From: Muricomes sp049840515
GTDB taxonomy: Bacteria; Bacillota; Clostridia; Lachnospirales; Lachnospiraceae
Length of the DNA stretch: 64,000 nucleotides
Direction of reading: 5' to 3'
Assembly: GCA_049840515.1 (NCBI GenBank)
Contig: JASGKW010000009.1
Span: forward strand, 310,001-374,000
Shown here: positions 8,371 to 17,741 of the stretch, one piece after another
Layout: each line of letters begins with the position of its first letter
Position numbering within the stretch: position 1 is the first letter of the stretch
Translations under genes and position numbers: made by a program
Notes under the pieces: generated by a model
The model's input: only the letters and a program-made list of their open reading frames with translations
The model's database searches: none
What the model was told of the DNA's origin: nothing

Positions 8371-9426
8371 TTATTGATAAATCTGGTCAAAAATGGCTCC
8401 ATCGGCAAAAAACTTCTCGGTAGCTTTAGCCCATCCTCCAAAATCATCATCAATGTTGACCAGTTCGATGTTCAAGTCAAAAGTATCGCCGAACTCTTTC
8501 AGAATATCGGGATTGGTGGGGCGGTAATAATTTTCACCTTCCAAACGCTGTGCCTCATCAGAATAGAGATACTCAAGATAAGCCTTGGAAACCTCCTGGG
8601 TGCCATGTTTTTCTGCATTGGCATCCACCACTGCAACTGACGGCTGTGCCAGAATGCTTAGAGAGGGAGTAATAATCTCAAATTCATCGGGGTGCTCTTT
8701 TACAGAAAGAAATGCTTCATTTTCCCACGCCAGTAGTACATCGCCTTTTTTATTTTCCACAAAGGTTGTTGTTGAACCCCGGGCACCGGAATCCAGCACA
8801 GATACGTTTTTGTAGAGTGATTTCATAAAGTCCTTAACTTTGGTCTCATCACCGCCGAATTTCTTGTCAGCATAAGCCCACGCTGCAAGAAAATTCCATC
8901 TTGCTCCGCCGGAACTCTTGGGGTCAGGTGTAATAACTTCAATTCCCGGCTTTACAATATCATCCCAGTCCTGAATATTCTTGGGATTATCCTTGCGCAC
9001 CAGGAAAACAATTGTGGAAGTATATGGCGCGCTGCTCTTTGGAAGTTCATCTACCCAGCCATCATCAATCAGACCGGCAGTCCGTAGTTCATCGACATCA
9101 CCTTCCAGCGCCAGTGTCACTACATCAGCGTCATTTCCCTCCAGCACCGAACGTGCCTGCTTGCCGGAACCGCCGTGGGACTGAATAATTTCCGCCTTCT
9201 GTCCCTTCTCCTTTTCCCAGTATTTCTGAAAAAGTTTATTGTACTGTTCATACAACTCACGGGTGGGGTCATAAGAAACATTTGTAATAGACACCGTTTC
9301 AGAGGAGGATTTGCCATCCTTTGAAGAGGCCGCCTTATCTGAGCATCCGGTGACGGTTCCCAGAATGGATATCAATGCAATTCCCAGTGCTAAAGTTTTC
9401 TTGGATAAAATATAATTATGTTTCAT
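8371..9426 (-). CDS. sbp: Sulfate-binding lipoprotein
   Basis: This is the extracellular substrate-binding component of the sulfate importer. The 351-residue precursor has a basic start, a hydrophobic signal segment and a lipobox (GTVTGC) with Cys at about residue 28, so it is anchored to the membrane as a lipoprotein. The motifs NVSYDPTRELYEQYN and SHGGSGKQAR are typical of sulfate-binding proteins and correspond to anion-binding loops. AGAGG lies about nine bases upstream of the ATG. The gene is preceded by a promoter, an operator-like site and a small Cys-Cys leader ORF, so its expression appears to be controlled at more than one level. Confidence 0.95.
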   Translation of the reverse strand: MKHNYILSKKTLALGIALISILGTVTGCSDKAASSKDGKSSSETVSITNVSYDPTRELYEQYNKLFQKYWEKEKGQKAEIIQSHGGSGKQARSVLEGNDADVVTLALEGDVDELRTAGLIDDGWVDELPKSSAPYTSTIVFLVRKDNPKNIQDWDDIVKPGIEVITPDPKSSGGARWNFLAAWAYADKKFGGDETKVKDFMKSLYKNVSVLDSGARGSTTTFVENKKGDVLLAWENEAFLSVKEHPDEFEIITPSLSILAQPSVAVVDANAEKHGTQEVSKAYLEYLYSDEAQRLEGENYYRPTNPDILKEFGDTFDLNIELVNIDDDFGGWAKATEKFFADGAIFDQIYQ

Positions 9427-9462
9427 AAAAAGTACCTCTTTTCGCTTTTTTTATTAACTACT

Positions 9463-9537
9463 TTAAACATTGTCAGCCAAAAATAAGGTACAACATCGAA
9501 AACGCACCGGGAGGCGCAAATTCACTTTATTTAGCAT
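9463..9537 (-). CDS. Cys-Cys leader peptide upstream of sbp
   Basis: A 24-codon ORF begins with ATG at 9537, preceded by a very strong GAGGAGG site seven bases away, and ends with TAA at 9463. The stop lies 36 bases before the sbp start codon. The peptide contains RLPVRFRCCTLFLADN, with two consecutive TGT cysteine codons at positions 15-16. It lies wholly within the sbp 5' leader, downstream of a good promoter. Short ORFs with tandem Cys codons are known to control sulfur genes by cysteine-responsive attenuation in mycobacteria, and this could be a Firmicute counterpart. I see no classical terminator after it, so control might act by Rho or by changed access to the sbp ribosome binding site. 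The ORF and its SD are seen directly; the regulatory role is inferred. Confidence 0.7.
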   Translation of the reverse strand: MLNKVNLRLPVRFRCCTLFLADNV

Positions 9538-9588
9538 TTGTTTTCCTCCTCATTCCAAATTCATATATTTCATATAGGTTTAATAAGT

Positions 9589-9617
9589 AGTATATGGAAA
9601 TACTTATAATTTTGCAA
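9589..9617 (-). promoter_or_regulatory. Promoter of the sulfate transporter operon
   Basis: On the minus strand TTGCAA (9612-9617) and TATACT (9589-9594) are separated by exactly 17 bases. Transcription would begin about 40 bases upstream of the Cys-Cys leader ORF and give a 5' leader of about 155 bases before sbp. Confidence 0.65.
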
Positions 9618-9628
9618 TGGAAAATCAA

Positions 9629-9643
9629 GCAATCGTTTGCGTC
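9629..9643. promoter_or_regulatory. LacI-type operator upstream of sbp
   Basis: Read on the minus strand the site is GCAAACGATTGC, a near-perfect palindrome. It shares the GCAAACG core with the two sites in the aprA-lacI intergenic region. It lies 14 bases upstream of the sbp -35 box, the same relative placement as the other two. Confidence 0.55.
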
Positions 9644-9768
9644 CGAAATTTCTTTTCATTATTAATAGTAAATTTTTTATCTTTGTGCTAAAATAAAGAA
9701 GATTTGGGAAAATGAGAACAAGTCTTATTTTCTAAATTTAGTTCAATGAATGTTAAAGGAGAATTATT

Positions 9769-11007
9769 ATGGCATCTATCCACCCTTTTGAAAGTGTGCG
9801 ACCAGCCAGAGAACTTGCTTCTTCTATCGCAGCACTGCCTTATGATGTATACAACAGTAAAGAAGCCAGAGTTATCGTGGAGAACAATCCTCTTTCTTTT
9901 TTGAAAATAGACCGGGCAGAGACACAATTTCCCCCGGATATAGATATGTATTCCCAACCTGTATACGATAAAGCAAGAGATACATTAAATGAGATGATAG
10001 CGGATGGTTCTTTTGTCAAAGATGAATCTCCCTGTTATTATATCTACGCCCTTACCATGAATGGACGGACACAAACTGGCCTTGTCGGCTGTGCCTCTAT
10101 TGATGATTATATGGAAAATAAAATTAAAAAGCATGAGAACACCAGGGCGGATAAGGAGATTGACAGAACCCGCCATATTGACACCCTGAGTGCACAGACA
10201 GGCCCTATTTTTCTGGCCTATCACAGCAATGCTGAATTAAACCAGATATTAAATAAAGTGAAAACTTCCGAACCTCTGTATGATTTTACCAGCGAGGACC
10301 AGGTCTGCCACCAGGTTTGGAAAATCAGCAGTGCTCAGGATATTGAGAGAATTATTCATATTTTTGAAAATATTGACAATATTTATATAGCAGACGGCCA
10401 TCACAGGGCTGCATCTGCTGTAAAAACAGGCTTAAAGCGCAGAGAAGAAAATCCTGATTATGATGGAAATGAAGAATTTAATTATTTTCTTTCTGTTCTA
10501 TTTCCGGCCGAGGAGCTTCATATCTATGATTATAACCGTGTAGTTTCTGATTTGAATGGTCATACATTTGAAGAATTTATCAATATGGTCGGCACCGGTT
10601 TTGAAGTCACCGAAATGGGGAAAGAGATTTTTTACCCCTCCTGCAAAGGTGAGATAGGGCTTTATGGAAACGGCTGCTGGTACCGCCTGACTGCAAATCC
10701 ATTTTTGTTTTCAGAAGACCCGGTAAACAGTCTTGATGTATCTGTTCTGCAAAATATAATTCTGGGGCCGCTTCTGGGAATCAAGGACCCTAAGACAGAT
10801 ATCCGCATCCAGTTTGTGGGCGGGATACGCGGACTTAAAGCACTGGCTGACATAGTGGATGAGGCCGGCACAGGCGCAGCATTCGCCATGTACCCAACTT
10901 CTATGGAAGAACTGCTGCTGGTGGCAGACGCCGGCAGACTGATGCCTCCAAAGTCCACATGGTTTGAGCCCAAACTTCGAAGCGGATTATTTATTCATCA
11001 GTTTTAA
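9769..11007 (+). CDS. DUF1015 family protein
   Basis: This is a cytoplasmic protein of the DUF1015 family (412 residues, normal length), whose biochemical function is not settled. The family hallmark YIADGHHRAASA lies at about residues 204-215. The N-terminal HPFESVRPARELA and AALPYDVYN segments also match the family. AAAGGAG precedes the ATG. It is divergent from the sbp operon and 48 bases upstream of map, with which it may be co-transcribed. In other Clostridia DUF1015 genes often neighbour serine biosynthesis genes; no such genes are seen here. Confidence 0.88.
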   Translation: MASIHPFESVRPARELASSIAALPYDVYNSKEARVIVENNPLSFLKIDRAETQFPPDIDMYSQPVYDKARDTLNEMIADGSFVKDESPCYYIYALTMNGRTQTGLVGCASIDDYMENKIKKHENTRADKEIDRTRHIDTLSAQTGPIFLAYHSNAELNQILNKVKTSEPLYDFTSEDQVCHQVWKISSAQDIERIIHIFENIDNIYIADGHHRAASAVKTGLKRREENPDYDGNEEFNYFLSVLFPAEELHIYDYNRVVSDLNGHTFEEFINMVGTGFEVTEMGKEIFYPSCKGEIGLYGNGCWYRLTANPFLFSEDPVNSLDVSVLQNIILGPLLGIKDPKTDIRIQFVGGIRGLKALADIVDEAGTGAAFAMYPTSMEELLLVADAGRLMPPKSTWFEPKLRSGLFIHQF

Positions 11008-11055
11008 TACAGTATGGCTGAATTGTAGTATAGTGAGAAAGGAGATTATGTAATA

Positions 11056-11919
11056 ATGGAAAGAAATGACCTTTGCTGGTGCGGCAGCGGAAAGAAATAT
11101 AAAAAATGCCACATGGCGATTGAAGAGAAAATGCAACAGCACAAAGAAAGAGGAGAAATTGTTCCCCAGCGCAAGCTTTTAAAAACCCCGGAACAGATTG
11201 AGAAAATCAAAGAGAGTGCTACATTAAATACAGCCGTTCTGGATGCAGTGGCCAAGCAGATTCATATTGGAATGAGCACTGCGGAGATTAACAAAATTGT
11301 TCACGATTTCACAACAGAGCACGGCGGAATCCCGGCTCCCCTGCACTATCAGGGATTTCCCAAGAGCGTGTGCACCTCTATAAACAATGAGGTTTGCCAT
11401 GGCATTCCAGACGAAAATATCATTCTGCAGGAGGGCGACATTATCAATGTTGATGTATCCACCAACTTAAATGGATACTTCTCCGATGCCTCAAGAATGT
11501 TTAAGATGGGAAAGATTTCCGAGCGCGCCGAGCGCATTATAAAAGTTACAGAGGAGTGTGTAGAGCTGGGACTTGCGGCCGCAAAACCCTGGGGACATTT
11601 GGGGGATATTGCCGATGCTATTAACACTCACGCTCAGAAAAATGGCTATTCCGTTGTGGAGGACATCGGCGGACACGGAATCGGTCTCCAGTTCCATGAA
11701 GACCCGTTTGTCAGCTACGTCACACCAAAGGGCAGTGAAATGCTCCTTGTACCCGGAATGATGTTCACCATTGAGCCCATGATTAACGAAGGAAGCCCTG
11801 ACTTCTATGTGGACGAGGACAATGACTGGACTGTATACACCATAGACGACGGACTTTCTGCACAGATTGAATATATGGTGCTGATAAAGGAAGACGGCGT
11901 TGAGGTGCTTACCAAATAA
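11056..11919 (+). CDS. map: Methionine aminopeptidase with SEC-C zinc motif
   Basis: This enzyme removes the initiator Met from nascent proteins. The 287-residue protein begins with a SEC-C-type zinc motif (CWCGSGKKYKKCH, residues 6-18), as in many Clostridial and actinobacterial type I MetAPs. The catalytic domain then shows the usual ligands: His in the PLHYQGFPKS region, the Asp pair in NVDVSTNLNGYFSDASRMF, GGHGIG, TIEPM and the final Glu near QIEYMV. GAAAGGAG lies 11 bases upstream. A strong terminator follows directly. Confidence 0.96.
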   Translation: MERNDLCWCGSGKKYKKCHMAIEEKMQQHKERGEIVPQRKLLKTPEQIEKIKESATLNTAVLDAVAKQIHIGMSTAEINKIVHDFTTEHGGIPAPLHYQGFPKSVCTSINNEVCHGIPDENIILQEGDIINVDVSTNLNGYFSDASRMFKMGKISERAERIIKVTEECVELGLAAAKPWGHLGDIADAINTHAQKNGYSVVEDIGGHGIGLQFHEDPFVSYVTPKGSEMLLVPGMMFTIEPMINEGSPDFYVDEDNDWTVYTIDDGLSAQIEYMVLIKEDGVEVLTK

Positions 11920-11942
11920 AAATATTCATTGGAATACCCGGC

Positions 11943-11987
11943 AAAAAGCCCCGCAGGATAGCTTGAAACTATGCTGCGGGGCCTTTT
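11943..11987. terminator. Bidirectional terminator between map and the radical SAM gene
   Basis: The arms GCCCCGCAG and CTGCGGGGC flank a smaller inner stem, with AAAAA on one side and TTTTT on the other. It serves map on the plus strand and the converging radical SAM gene on the minus strand. Confidence 0.92.
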
Positions 11988-11990
11988 TAG

Positions 11991-12587
11991 TTATGAGAAT
12001 TTTCTGACTCTCAGCTCCACGCCGAGGGAGTCTGCCAGTTTCTGGCTGGCTTTTATATCTTCTTCGGGCAGTACGTCCACCACCGTCATTTTTACCTTTG
12101 GAATCTTTCCTTTACATTCCGATGCAAAATCCAGCATCGCCTCAAATGCATTTTCAAATTTAGGCCGTGTCACTTCCATGTACCGCTCCTTTTCAGGGGC
12201 ATTCAAGCTGATAGACACACAATCCACCACTTCACTTAAGAGGGGAACAATGTCCTTCTCGTGATAAAGATTCCCAAGACCATTTGTATTGACGCGGATG
12301 GCAACACCATACTTTTCTTTCGCATATTTTGCCGACTCTATCAGGTTATCCAGGGCACAGGTCGGCTCTCCATAGCCGCAGTACACCAGCTCTTTATATT
12401 TCTCAAGTCCAAATGCGTCCATCGCTGTTTTAATTTCTTCCAAATCAGGGTCGCCCTTGTGCCACAGCGTCTCTGCGTCTCCGATTCCATCCTCATGGCT
12501 GCGGATACAAAAGCTGCATCTGCAGTCACACAGGTTGGTGATATTTGCATAAACCTGATTTTTATATATATACAATATGTCTGCCAC
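11991..12587 (-). CDS. TatD-associated radical SAM protein
   Basis: This is a small radical SAM protein of about 198 residues. The [4Fe-4S] ligands form a CX3CX2C motif (CDCRCSFC; Cys 20, 24 and 27), followed by YCGYGEPT and a RVNTNG strand typical of the SAM barrel. The family is usually encoded beside tatD; no tatD is visible here. I chose a GTG start at 12587 because GGAGGAG lies eight bases upstream and an upstream in-frame start lacks such a site. The substrate is unknown. The frame is intact. Confidence 0.85.
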   Translation of the reverse strand: MADILYIYKNQVYANITNLCDCRCSFCIRSHEDGIGDAETLWHKGDPDLEEIKTAMDAFGLEKYKELVYCGYGEPTCALDNLIESAKYAKEKYGVAIRVNTNGLGNLYHEKDIVPLLSEVVDCVSISLNAPEKERYMEVTRPKFENAFEAMLDFASECKGKIPKVKMTVVDVLPEEDIKASQKLADSLGVELRVRKFS

Positions 12588-12643
12588 TGTTTTTCTCCTC
12601 CCGCACTTCACAGAAATTCTATTCTGACAAAATATGCTCTGAT

Positions 12644-13165
12644 TTATTTACCCATGTGCAGCAGCTTCTGTGTCTTAATCTTTACATGAGCCTTATCCAT
12701 AGATGCCGACAGTATTAAGAATATAGCTGCACTTCCTCCGGCCTGTATCCCGCTGCCCGCCAATGACACCACCGGCGCCAGAAAAGAGCCAAACAGAATC
12801 CCCTCTGCCAGAAAATATCCGGCCGCCGAGATAACCGCCGCAAAAAAAGGTGCGGCTATGTTCCTTGGCGTGAGAATTTTCCCCTCTTTACTTGTAAATG
12901 GCAGTACAATCAGCATTTTTATCACAATTGTTGCCGGCGCCCACATGGGAGCAGTCAATAAATCTGCCAGGCCGCCGCCAATACCTGCCGCCGCCAGCGC
13001 ATATGGTCTGGGGAGAAATACAGCCGCCATATAAATCAGCGCATCCCCAAAATGGATGTAACCGCCGTTCGCCCCGTATGGAATGTGGCAGATATATGCA
13101 GTCATTACGGTAATCATAGCCGCAAATACACCTGCTATTGTTAATTTTGAAGTATTATTTGGCAT
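12644..13165 (-). CDS. ECF transporter S component, probable vitamin B6 uptake
   Basis: This 173-residue hydrophobic protein with five to six membrane segments is a substrate-specificity subunit of an ECF transporter. The segment GGYIHFGDALIYMAAVFLP is characteristic of one S-component subfamily. It lies directly downstream of a pyridoxamine kinase gene (36 bases), so uptake of a B6 vitamer (PdxU-like) is the most likely role. The shared ECF energising module is not in the window. The substrate is inferred from context. Confidence 0.8.
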   Translation of the reverse strand: MPNNTSKLTIAGVFAAMITVMTAYICHIPYGANGGYIHFGDALIYMAAVFLPRPYALAAAGIGGGLADLLTAPMWAPATIVIKMLIVLPFTSKEGKILTPRNIAAPFFAAVISAAGYFLAEGILFGSFLAPVVSLAGSGIQAGGSAAIFLILSASMDKAHVKIKTQKLLHMGK

Positions 13166-13201
13166 TGTCTTCTCACCCTTTCTTATCTCTGCAGCTTACT
13201 T

Positions 13202-14056
13202 CTATTTTATCAGCATCCCCAAAAACTGCTCGTAATTTACGCCTTCATTGCGGGGAATCTTTTCATTTACAGAATCTATCATTGCATGTTCAATAAAGCT
13301 CCCGGCCAGTTGTATACTGTCCTCTATCTCATCGCCCCTGGCAATTCCGCCGGCTATGACGGATGCAAATAAATCTCCGGTCCCTGAGTAGCTTCCGCCT
13401 ACGGCAGGAAATGCCGAGAGCCTTGCCTGACCCCTGGTGACAGCCAGATTGCCTATCTTCTGCACCCCATCCTGCTCATCCAAAAACGAAATCCCGGTGA
13501 CAACCACCTTGGCTGACCTTTCTCCTATCAAATCTTTTGCCATTTTTTCAACCGCAGACAATAACTGATTCCCATTGGTCAGATTCTTTATGGACTGGTA
13601 ATCTGTATCTGTCAGCAGACAGAGCTCCGTCAGGTTGGGCGTCACCACATCCGCTTGGTATGTCAGCTCTTTCATCATGCCGCACAGCCTGTCGGTAAAC
13701 ATGGCGTACACCTTCCCATCATCCCCCATCACAGGGTCTACAAGCAGAAATGTGTCTTTCCTGTGGAACGTGGAAAGAAACTGAAAAATATGTTCAATCT
13801 GTCTCTCACTTCCCACAAAACCTGTGTAGATTCCGTCAAAGGAAGCACCCATCTTCTCCCATTCCCGTCTGAAATATTCCATTTTATCTGTATAGTCATC
13901 CCAATAATAACTTGGATATCCGGTCTGCGCACTTAATACCGCAGTCGGCAGGGGACATGGCTGCACGCCCATAGCTGATATTACTGAAATAGCGGCAGTC
14001 AGTGAACACCGTCCAAAACCGGATAAGTCATTGATGACAGCAATTTTTTTCCTCAT
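13202..14056 (-). CDS. pdxY: Pyridoxamine kinase
   Basis: This ribokinase-superfamily enzyme phosphorylates pyridoxal/pyridoxamine in B6 salvage. The 284-residue length fits. The N-terminal INDLSGFGRCSLT and AQTGYPSY segments match the PdxY/PdxK group. The C-terminal anion-hole and catalytic base region appears as GGSYSGTGDLFAS. The first gene of a two-gene operon with an ECF S component, it should phosphorylate the imported vitamer. pdxY and pdxK are hard to separate by sequence. Confidence 0.88.
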   Translation of the reverse strand: MRKKIAVINDLSGFGRCSLTAAISVISAMGVQPCPLPTAVLSAQTGYPSYYWDDYTDKMEYFRREWEKMGASFDGIYTGFVGSERQIEHIFQFLSTFHRKDTFLLVDPVMGDDGKVYAMFTDRLCGMMKELTYQADVVTPNLTELCLLTDTDYQSIKNLTNGNQLLSAVEKMAKDLIGERSAKVVVTGISFLDEQDGVQKIGNLAVTRGQARLSAFPAVGGSYSGTGDLFASVIAGGIARGDEIEDSIQLAGSFIEHAMIDSVNEKIPRNEGVNYEQFLGMLIK

Positions 14057-14167
14057 ATTTATCCTCGCGTCTTATTTAGTAAAAAGCGTATCACAATAGT
14101 GGTTTAGTATAAACAGCCAGTTATTTCTAATTTGACCAGTCCAGTTAGAATATAAAAAATTTAGAAT

Positions 14168-15387
14168 CTATCTGGGTTTGTTTTTTCGCAGCAATTTATA
14201 AGCACGTTTGTATTCATACATTTTTTCATCAGCAATACTTAGCAACTCATTTGCATGTGACCTGTTGCCCGTTACAACCGGAATAATACCATAGCTTATA
14301 CTGCACTCATAGGAACATCCGCAGTCTTTCAGCTCGCTCTGAAGCACTTCCAGCCGTTCCTCGGCGGCCTCCACGCTCCAATTTTCAGCGAGCAGCATAA
14401 ACTCATCCCCGCCAATCCGGCAGACAACTGCTTCCTCATTAAACTTGCGTATTGTGTTTGATACGCGCACGATATACTTGTCGCCCTCCACATGCCCATA
14501 TCTGTCATTTACAAATTTTAAATTATTAATATCAATAAAACACAGCACAAAGGCTCTGCTTTCAAAAATCCATTTTTCCAGTATTCCCATGCCATAGCGC
14601 CTGTTGTACAGTTGGGTTAATGTATCTATATTGGCAATGCTCTGAAGCTGCTCCAGCTTCTCCCGCTCAGGGCTGATGTCCGCAAACACAAACGCAAGAA
14701 TGTTATTCTGGTTCCAGAACAGAGGATGGATAGACACAGAGTAATGGTGGGTGATACTTCCCTCCGTCACTACAAGCTCTGTCAGGAATAATATCCTTCT
14801 TATCCTTCATAAATTCTATCTGCTTTTTCAGCCATTGACTCAATTCAGAGTTATTATCCTCTTCCAGCAGAGTAGCATCACTGTCATGGCTGACAAGCAG
14901 TAATTCTGACGTATCTGTATTGACTGCAATCATGCGCTGTTCAATCTGATCCGCCAGTGTTTCATACAGACTTGTATTCTGTGCTATCCGGCGGATTTCT
15001 TTTGCCATATCCAGACTTTGCTGCTCCAGTTGTTTCACCATAGCATTAAATGCCTTGGAAAACCCGCCCATAAAATCTACACGCTGCTGATAGTCCCCCT
15101 TGGCTACCTGCTGGGTCTGCCAGGTAAGATGCTTGAGAGCGGCATGGAGCGCTTTGAGGGGGAGCTGCTATTTCATTATCATCGGATGGCACAGGGAAAT
15201 CCAGATTCCCTTTTGCCATAGCTTTTGCAAAGGCTGTCGCCTCAATAACACAGTCAGAAAAATGAATCAATCGCTTTCCTAACTCCTGAAAACCCTCCGG
15301 CAGTTTTTCCAAATCTAAAAAAGCATGCTCCGGGTCATATACTACATCATTTAGATAATCCTGAAGAATCTTGACAACAGAATCCAT
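14168..15387 (-). CDS. Diguanylate cyclase (GGDEF), two frameshifts
   Basis: This protein should make cyclic di-GMP. After joining the frames it has an N-terminal HAMP-like region (AFAKAMAKGNLDFPVPS and MGGFSKAFNAMVKQLEQQ), a PAS-like middle part, and a C-terminal GGDEF domain with RIGGDEFMLL. An extra base in the GGGGG run at 15158-15162 and another near 14779 break the frame. Restoring both gives a continuous match. I start at the ATG at 15387 (GAGGTG upstream) rather than 15411. It lies just downstream of a second c-di-GMP gene, so the two may be co-regulated. The frameshifts are probably sequencing errors. Confidence 0.75.
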
Positions 15388-15439
15388 ACACACCTCACCT
15401 CTTTCTTTCATAGCATATCTATAATCTATATTTTCATAC

Positions 15440-17343
15440 TTATCTTGCGAAAGACCCTTTCAATAAAATTTTTTCTTCTCTCAGAATAATCTCAATTAAA
15501 AGCTGTGCCACCTGGGGTTCAAACTGGCTTCCCGATTTTCTCTTAATTTCAAGAATTGCTTCCTCCACCGACATTGCCTGGCGGTAACACCTGTCATTAG
15601 TCATGGCATCAAATGCATCCACCACCCCTAAGATGCGGCAGGCCAGAGGAATCTCCTCTCCCTTCAGCCTGCGCGGATATCCCTGACCGTCCCAGCGCTC
15701 ATGGTGGGCTAAAATAAGGTCAGCCACAACTGCCAGTTCCGGTGTCTCCTGAGCTATCCGGTAACCAATTTCAGGATGTCGTTTCATCTCAGCCCATTCT
15801 TCATTGGTAAGCGGACCGCACTTTTGAAGAATATTAGGGTTAATGCCGACTTTCCCTATGTCATGCAAAAGAGCCAGCAGAGAGGCTCGTCCATCTCCTT
15901 GGAGGAAAGTTGAAGCTTTCTTCCTATCGCATGACAGTACACCTCAAGCCGCTTAGAATGTGCCTCTGTCTCATTGCTCTTCTCATACAGTGTGGCAAGC
16001 AGGGTGCTGATAATGGAGTTTCGGTAGCTCTTTCCATTCAAAAGCTTCTGCTGATACATATTTTTTTCTGCCTCCTGTATGGCACTGTGGATGCTGTCTT
16101 CCGGCGTATCCGCAGCTGCACACCCCAGGGACAGACTGAGTGACAGATTGCTTCCCTCGATTGCAATATGGCTGTCTTTAATTTTTCTGATGGCTGCTTC
16201 TGCCATGTCCATACTCGTCTCAGGCATGAGAATCACAAATTCATCCCCTCCCCAGCGGGCAATCAAAGCATCTTCCCTGCAGCATTTCAACATCAAATTG
16301 GCCGTATCCTTCAGCAAGTCGTCTCCAACCTTGTGCCCAAACACATCATTTGTAATCTTAAGGCCATTTACATCTGCCATAATCACAGAAATCGGCAGAT
16401 ATTCATCCCTGTTCAGCTGAGGCATCATTTTTTCTATATAATGTCTGTTGTATAAACCGGTCAAAGAATCATGATAACTTAAAAATTCGATTTGGCTGCT
16501 GTACCGTTTTTCGTCACTTACATCACGAAAAACCATCACAGTCCCCAAAATCTTTCCATTCTCCGCCCTGATGGGGGAGGCACTGTCCGCTATGGGGATA
16601 CATCTCCCCTGGCGGTTCACCAATTCTGTGTGATTTGCAAGACCTATTCCACACCCCGAATCCAATACTTTCTGAATGGGGCTTTCTACCAGTTCCCGGG
16701 TATCCTCATTTCTCAGGATAAACACCTCGGTAAAAGGCCGTCCCATGGCCGCTTCAGTCTCCCAGCCCGTGAGCTTTTCAGCCACACTGTTCAGCCCGGT
16801 GACCATTCCCCTGCTGTCCGTCGTAACCACGCCATCCCCGATGGATTGCAGCGTAGTCCGCAGAAGCTTCTTTTCCTGCATCATATTCTCCCGGTAGTGC
16901 TCCCGGTCTGTCACATCAAAAAGTATAGCATAGATTAGTCTGCGCCCTCCATCATGAATAATAGAGGCATAGACATCCAAAAATCTTGTCTCTCCACTTC
17001 TGAGGTGATGGGGAGCCGCAGAAAATAATAACTGTCCGTCCATCTCCCCCTGATACCTTTCATCCTGTATATCGGAAGGCAAAAGGTTAAAATCATATAC
17101 CTTCTCTCCCAGCACCTCTTCTTTTGTATATCCAAAATATTTTAATATAGCAGGATTTACATCGACAATCTCACCAGTCTCAGCATCAAAAACTACCTTC
17201 AAAGCACTATGCTGATCAAACATGGCCTGAAGACGCTGTACCAGCGCATGATTGCGCCGTTCTTTTTCTTTCAGACTCTTTCTGTATATAAAGAATTGAA
17301 AGAAAATAATGCAACATGCTATAACAGTAAAAATCTTAAACAT
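15440..17343 (-). CDS. PAS-PAS-GGDEF-HD-GYP c-di-GMP protein, one frameshift
   Basis: A membrane-anchored signalling protein of about 634 residues. One N-terminal hydrophobic segment is followed by a PAS domain (about residues 37-150), a second PAS domain (about 160-280), a GGDEF domain with ARWGGDEFVIL (about 370) and a C-terminal HD-GYP domain. The HD-GYP hallmarks LLHDIGKVGIN, HHERWDGQGYP and VDAFDAMTNDR are visible. The frame breaks near 15893, just before the HD motif, by one missing base. GGDEF plus HD-GYP suggests dual synthesis and hydrolysis of c-di-GMP or one degenerate partner; the GGDEF signature itself is intact. Confidence 0.82.
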
Positions 17344-17398
17344 AAGTCTGCCTACCTCATAAACAACTATAAGTTACTCCAAAATTAAACATTGCCTG

Positions 17399-17626
17399 TC
17401 AATTCTGCCTTTCCAGCGCTTTTTCACCCAGAAAACAAATTACCTCTTCCGGGGAAGGTCTCTCTCCCTTGTGGGGGATATTATCCCAAAACGCCTTTAC
17501 CAATGGGTCAGGATCAGACATTCCAATGTCAATTGCTTTTTGAATTTGTGCCCGGACCGTGTGGACAGAGACACCTTCTCTCGCAGCCATAGTCCGCAGC
17601 ATTTTTTCTGCTTTCTTTTGCTTCAT
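17399..17626 (-). CDS. Small Spo0A C-terminal-like DNA-binding protein
   Basis: A 75-residue protein of uncertain family. Its central part, MAAREGVSVHTVRAQIQKAI, reads as a helix-turn-helix. Together with the tail PSPEEVICFLGEKA it resembles the C-terminal effector domain of Spo0A (residue pattern VxxAIxxAI then PxxxEFI), without any receiver domain. AGGGAAG lies about ten bases upstream. It sits between the LuxR-type regulator and the PAS-GGDEF gene, all on the minus strand. It could be a stand-alone regulator; the family match is by eye only. Confidence 0.55.
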   Translation of the reverse strand: MKQKKAEKMLRTMAAREGVSVHTVRAQIQKAIDIGMSDPDPLVKAFWDNIPHKGERPSPEEVICFLGEKALERQN

Positions 17627-17741
17627 AATCTTGTCTTCCCTTCAAAAATATCAATTTACGGAAAAGCAATCCACCACCTTTAATCATACAGTGGATTACC
17701 CTCCTAGTCTTGCCACTTTCGGTGGGGAATCCTATTTTTCG

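Noticed and set aside
9499..9520. AAAACGCACCGGGAGGCGCAAAT as a further LacI-type operator.
   Set aside because: It lacks the GCAAACG core and lies inside the Cys-Cys leader ORF.
14057..14167. Gap between the pyridoxamine kinase and GGDEF genes.
   Set aside because: AT-rich with no convincing ORF, hairpin or RNA gene.
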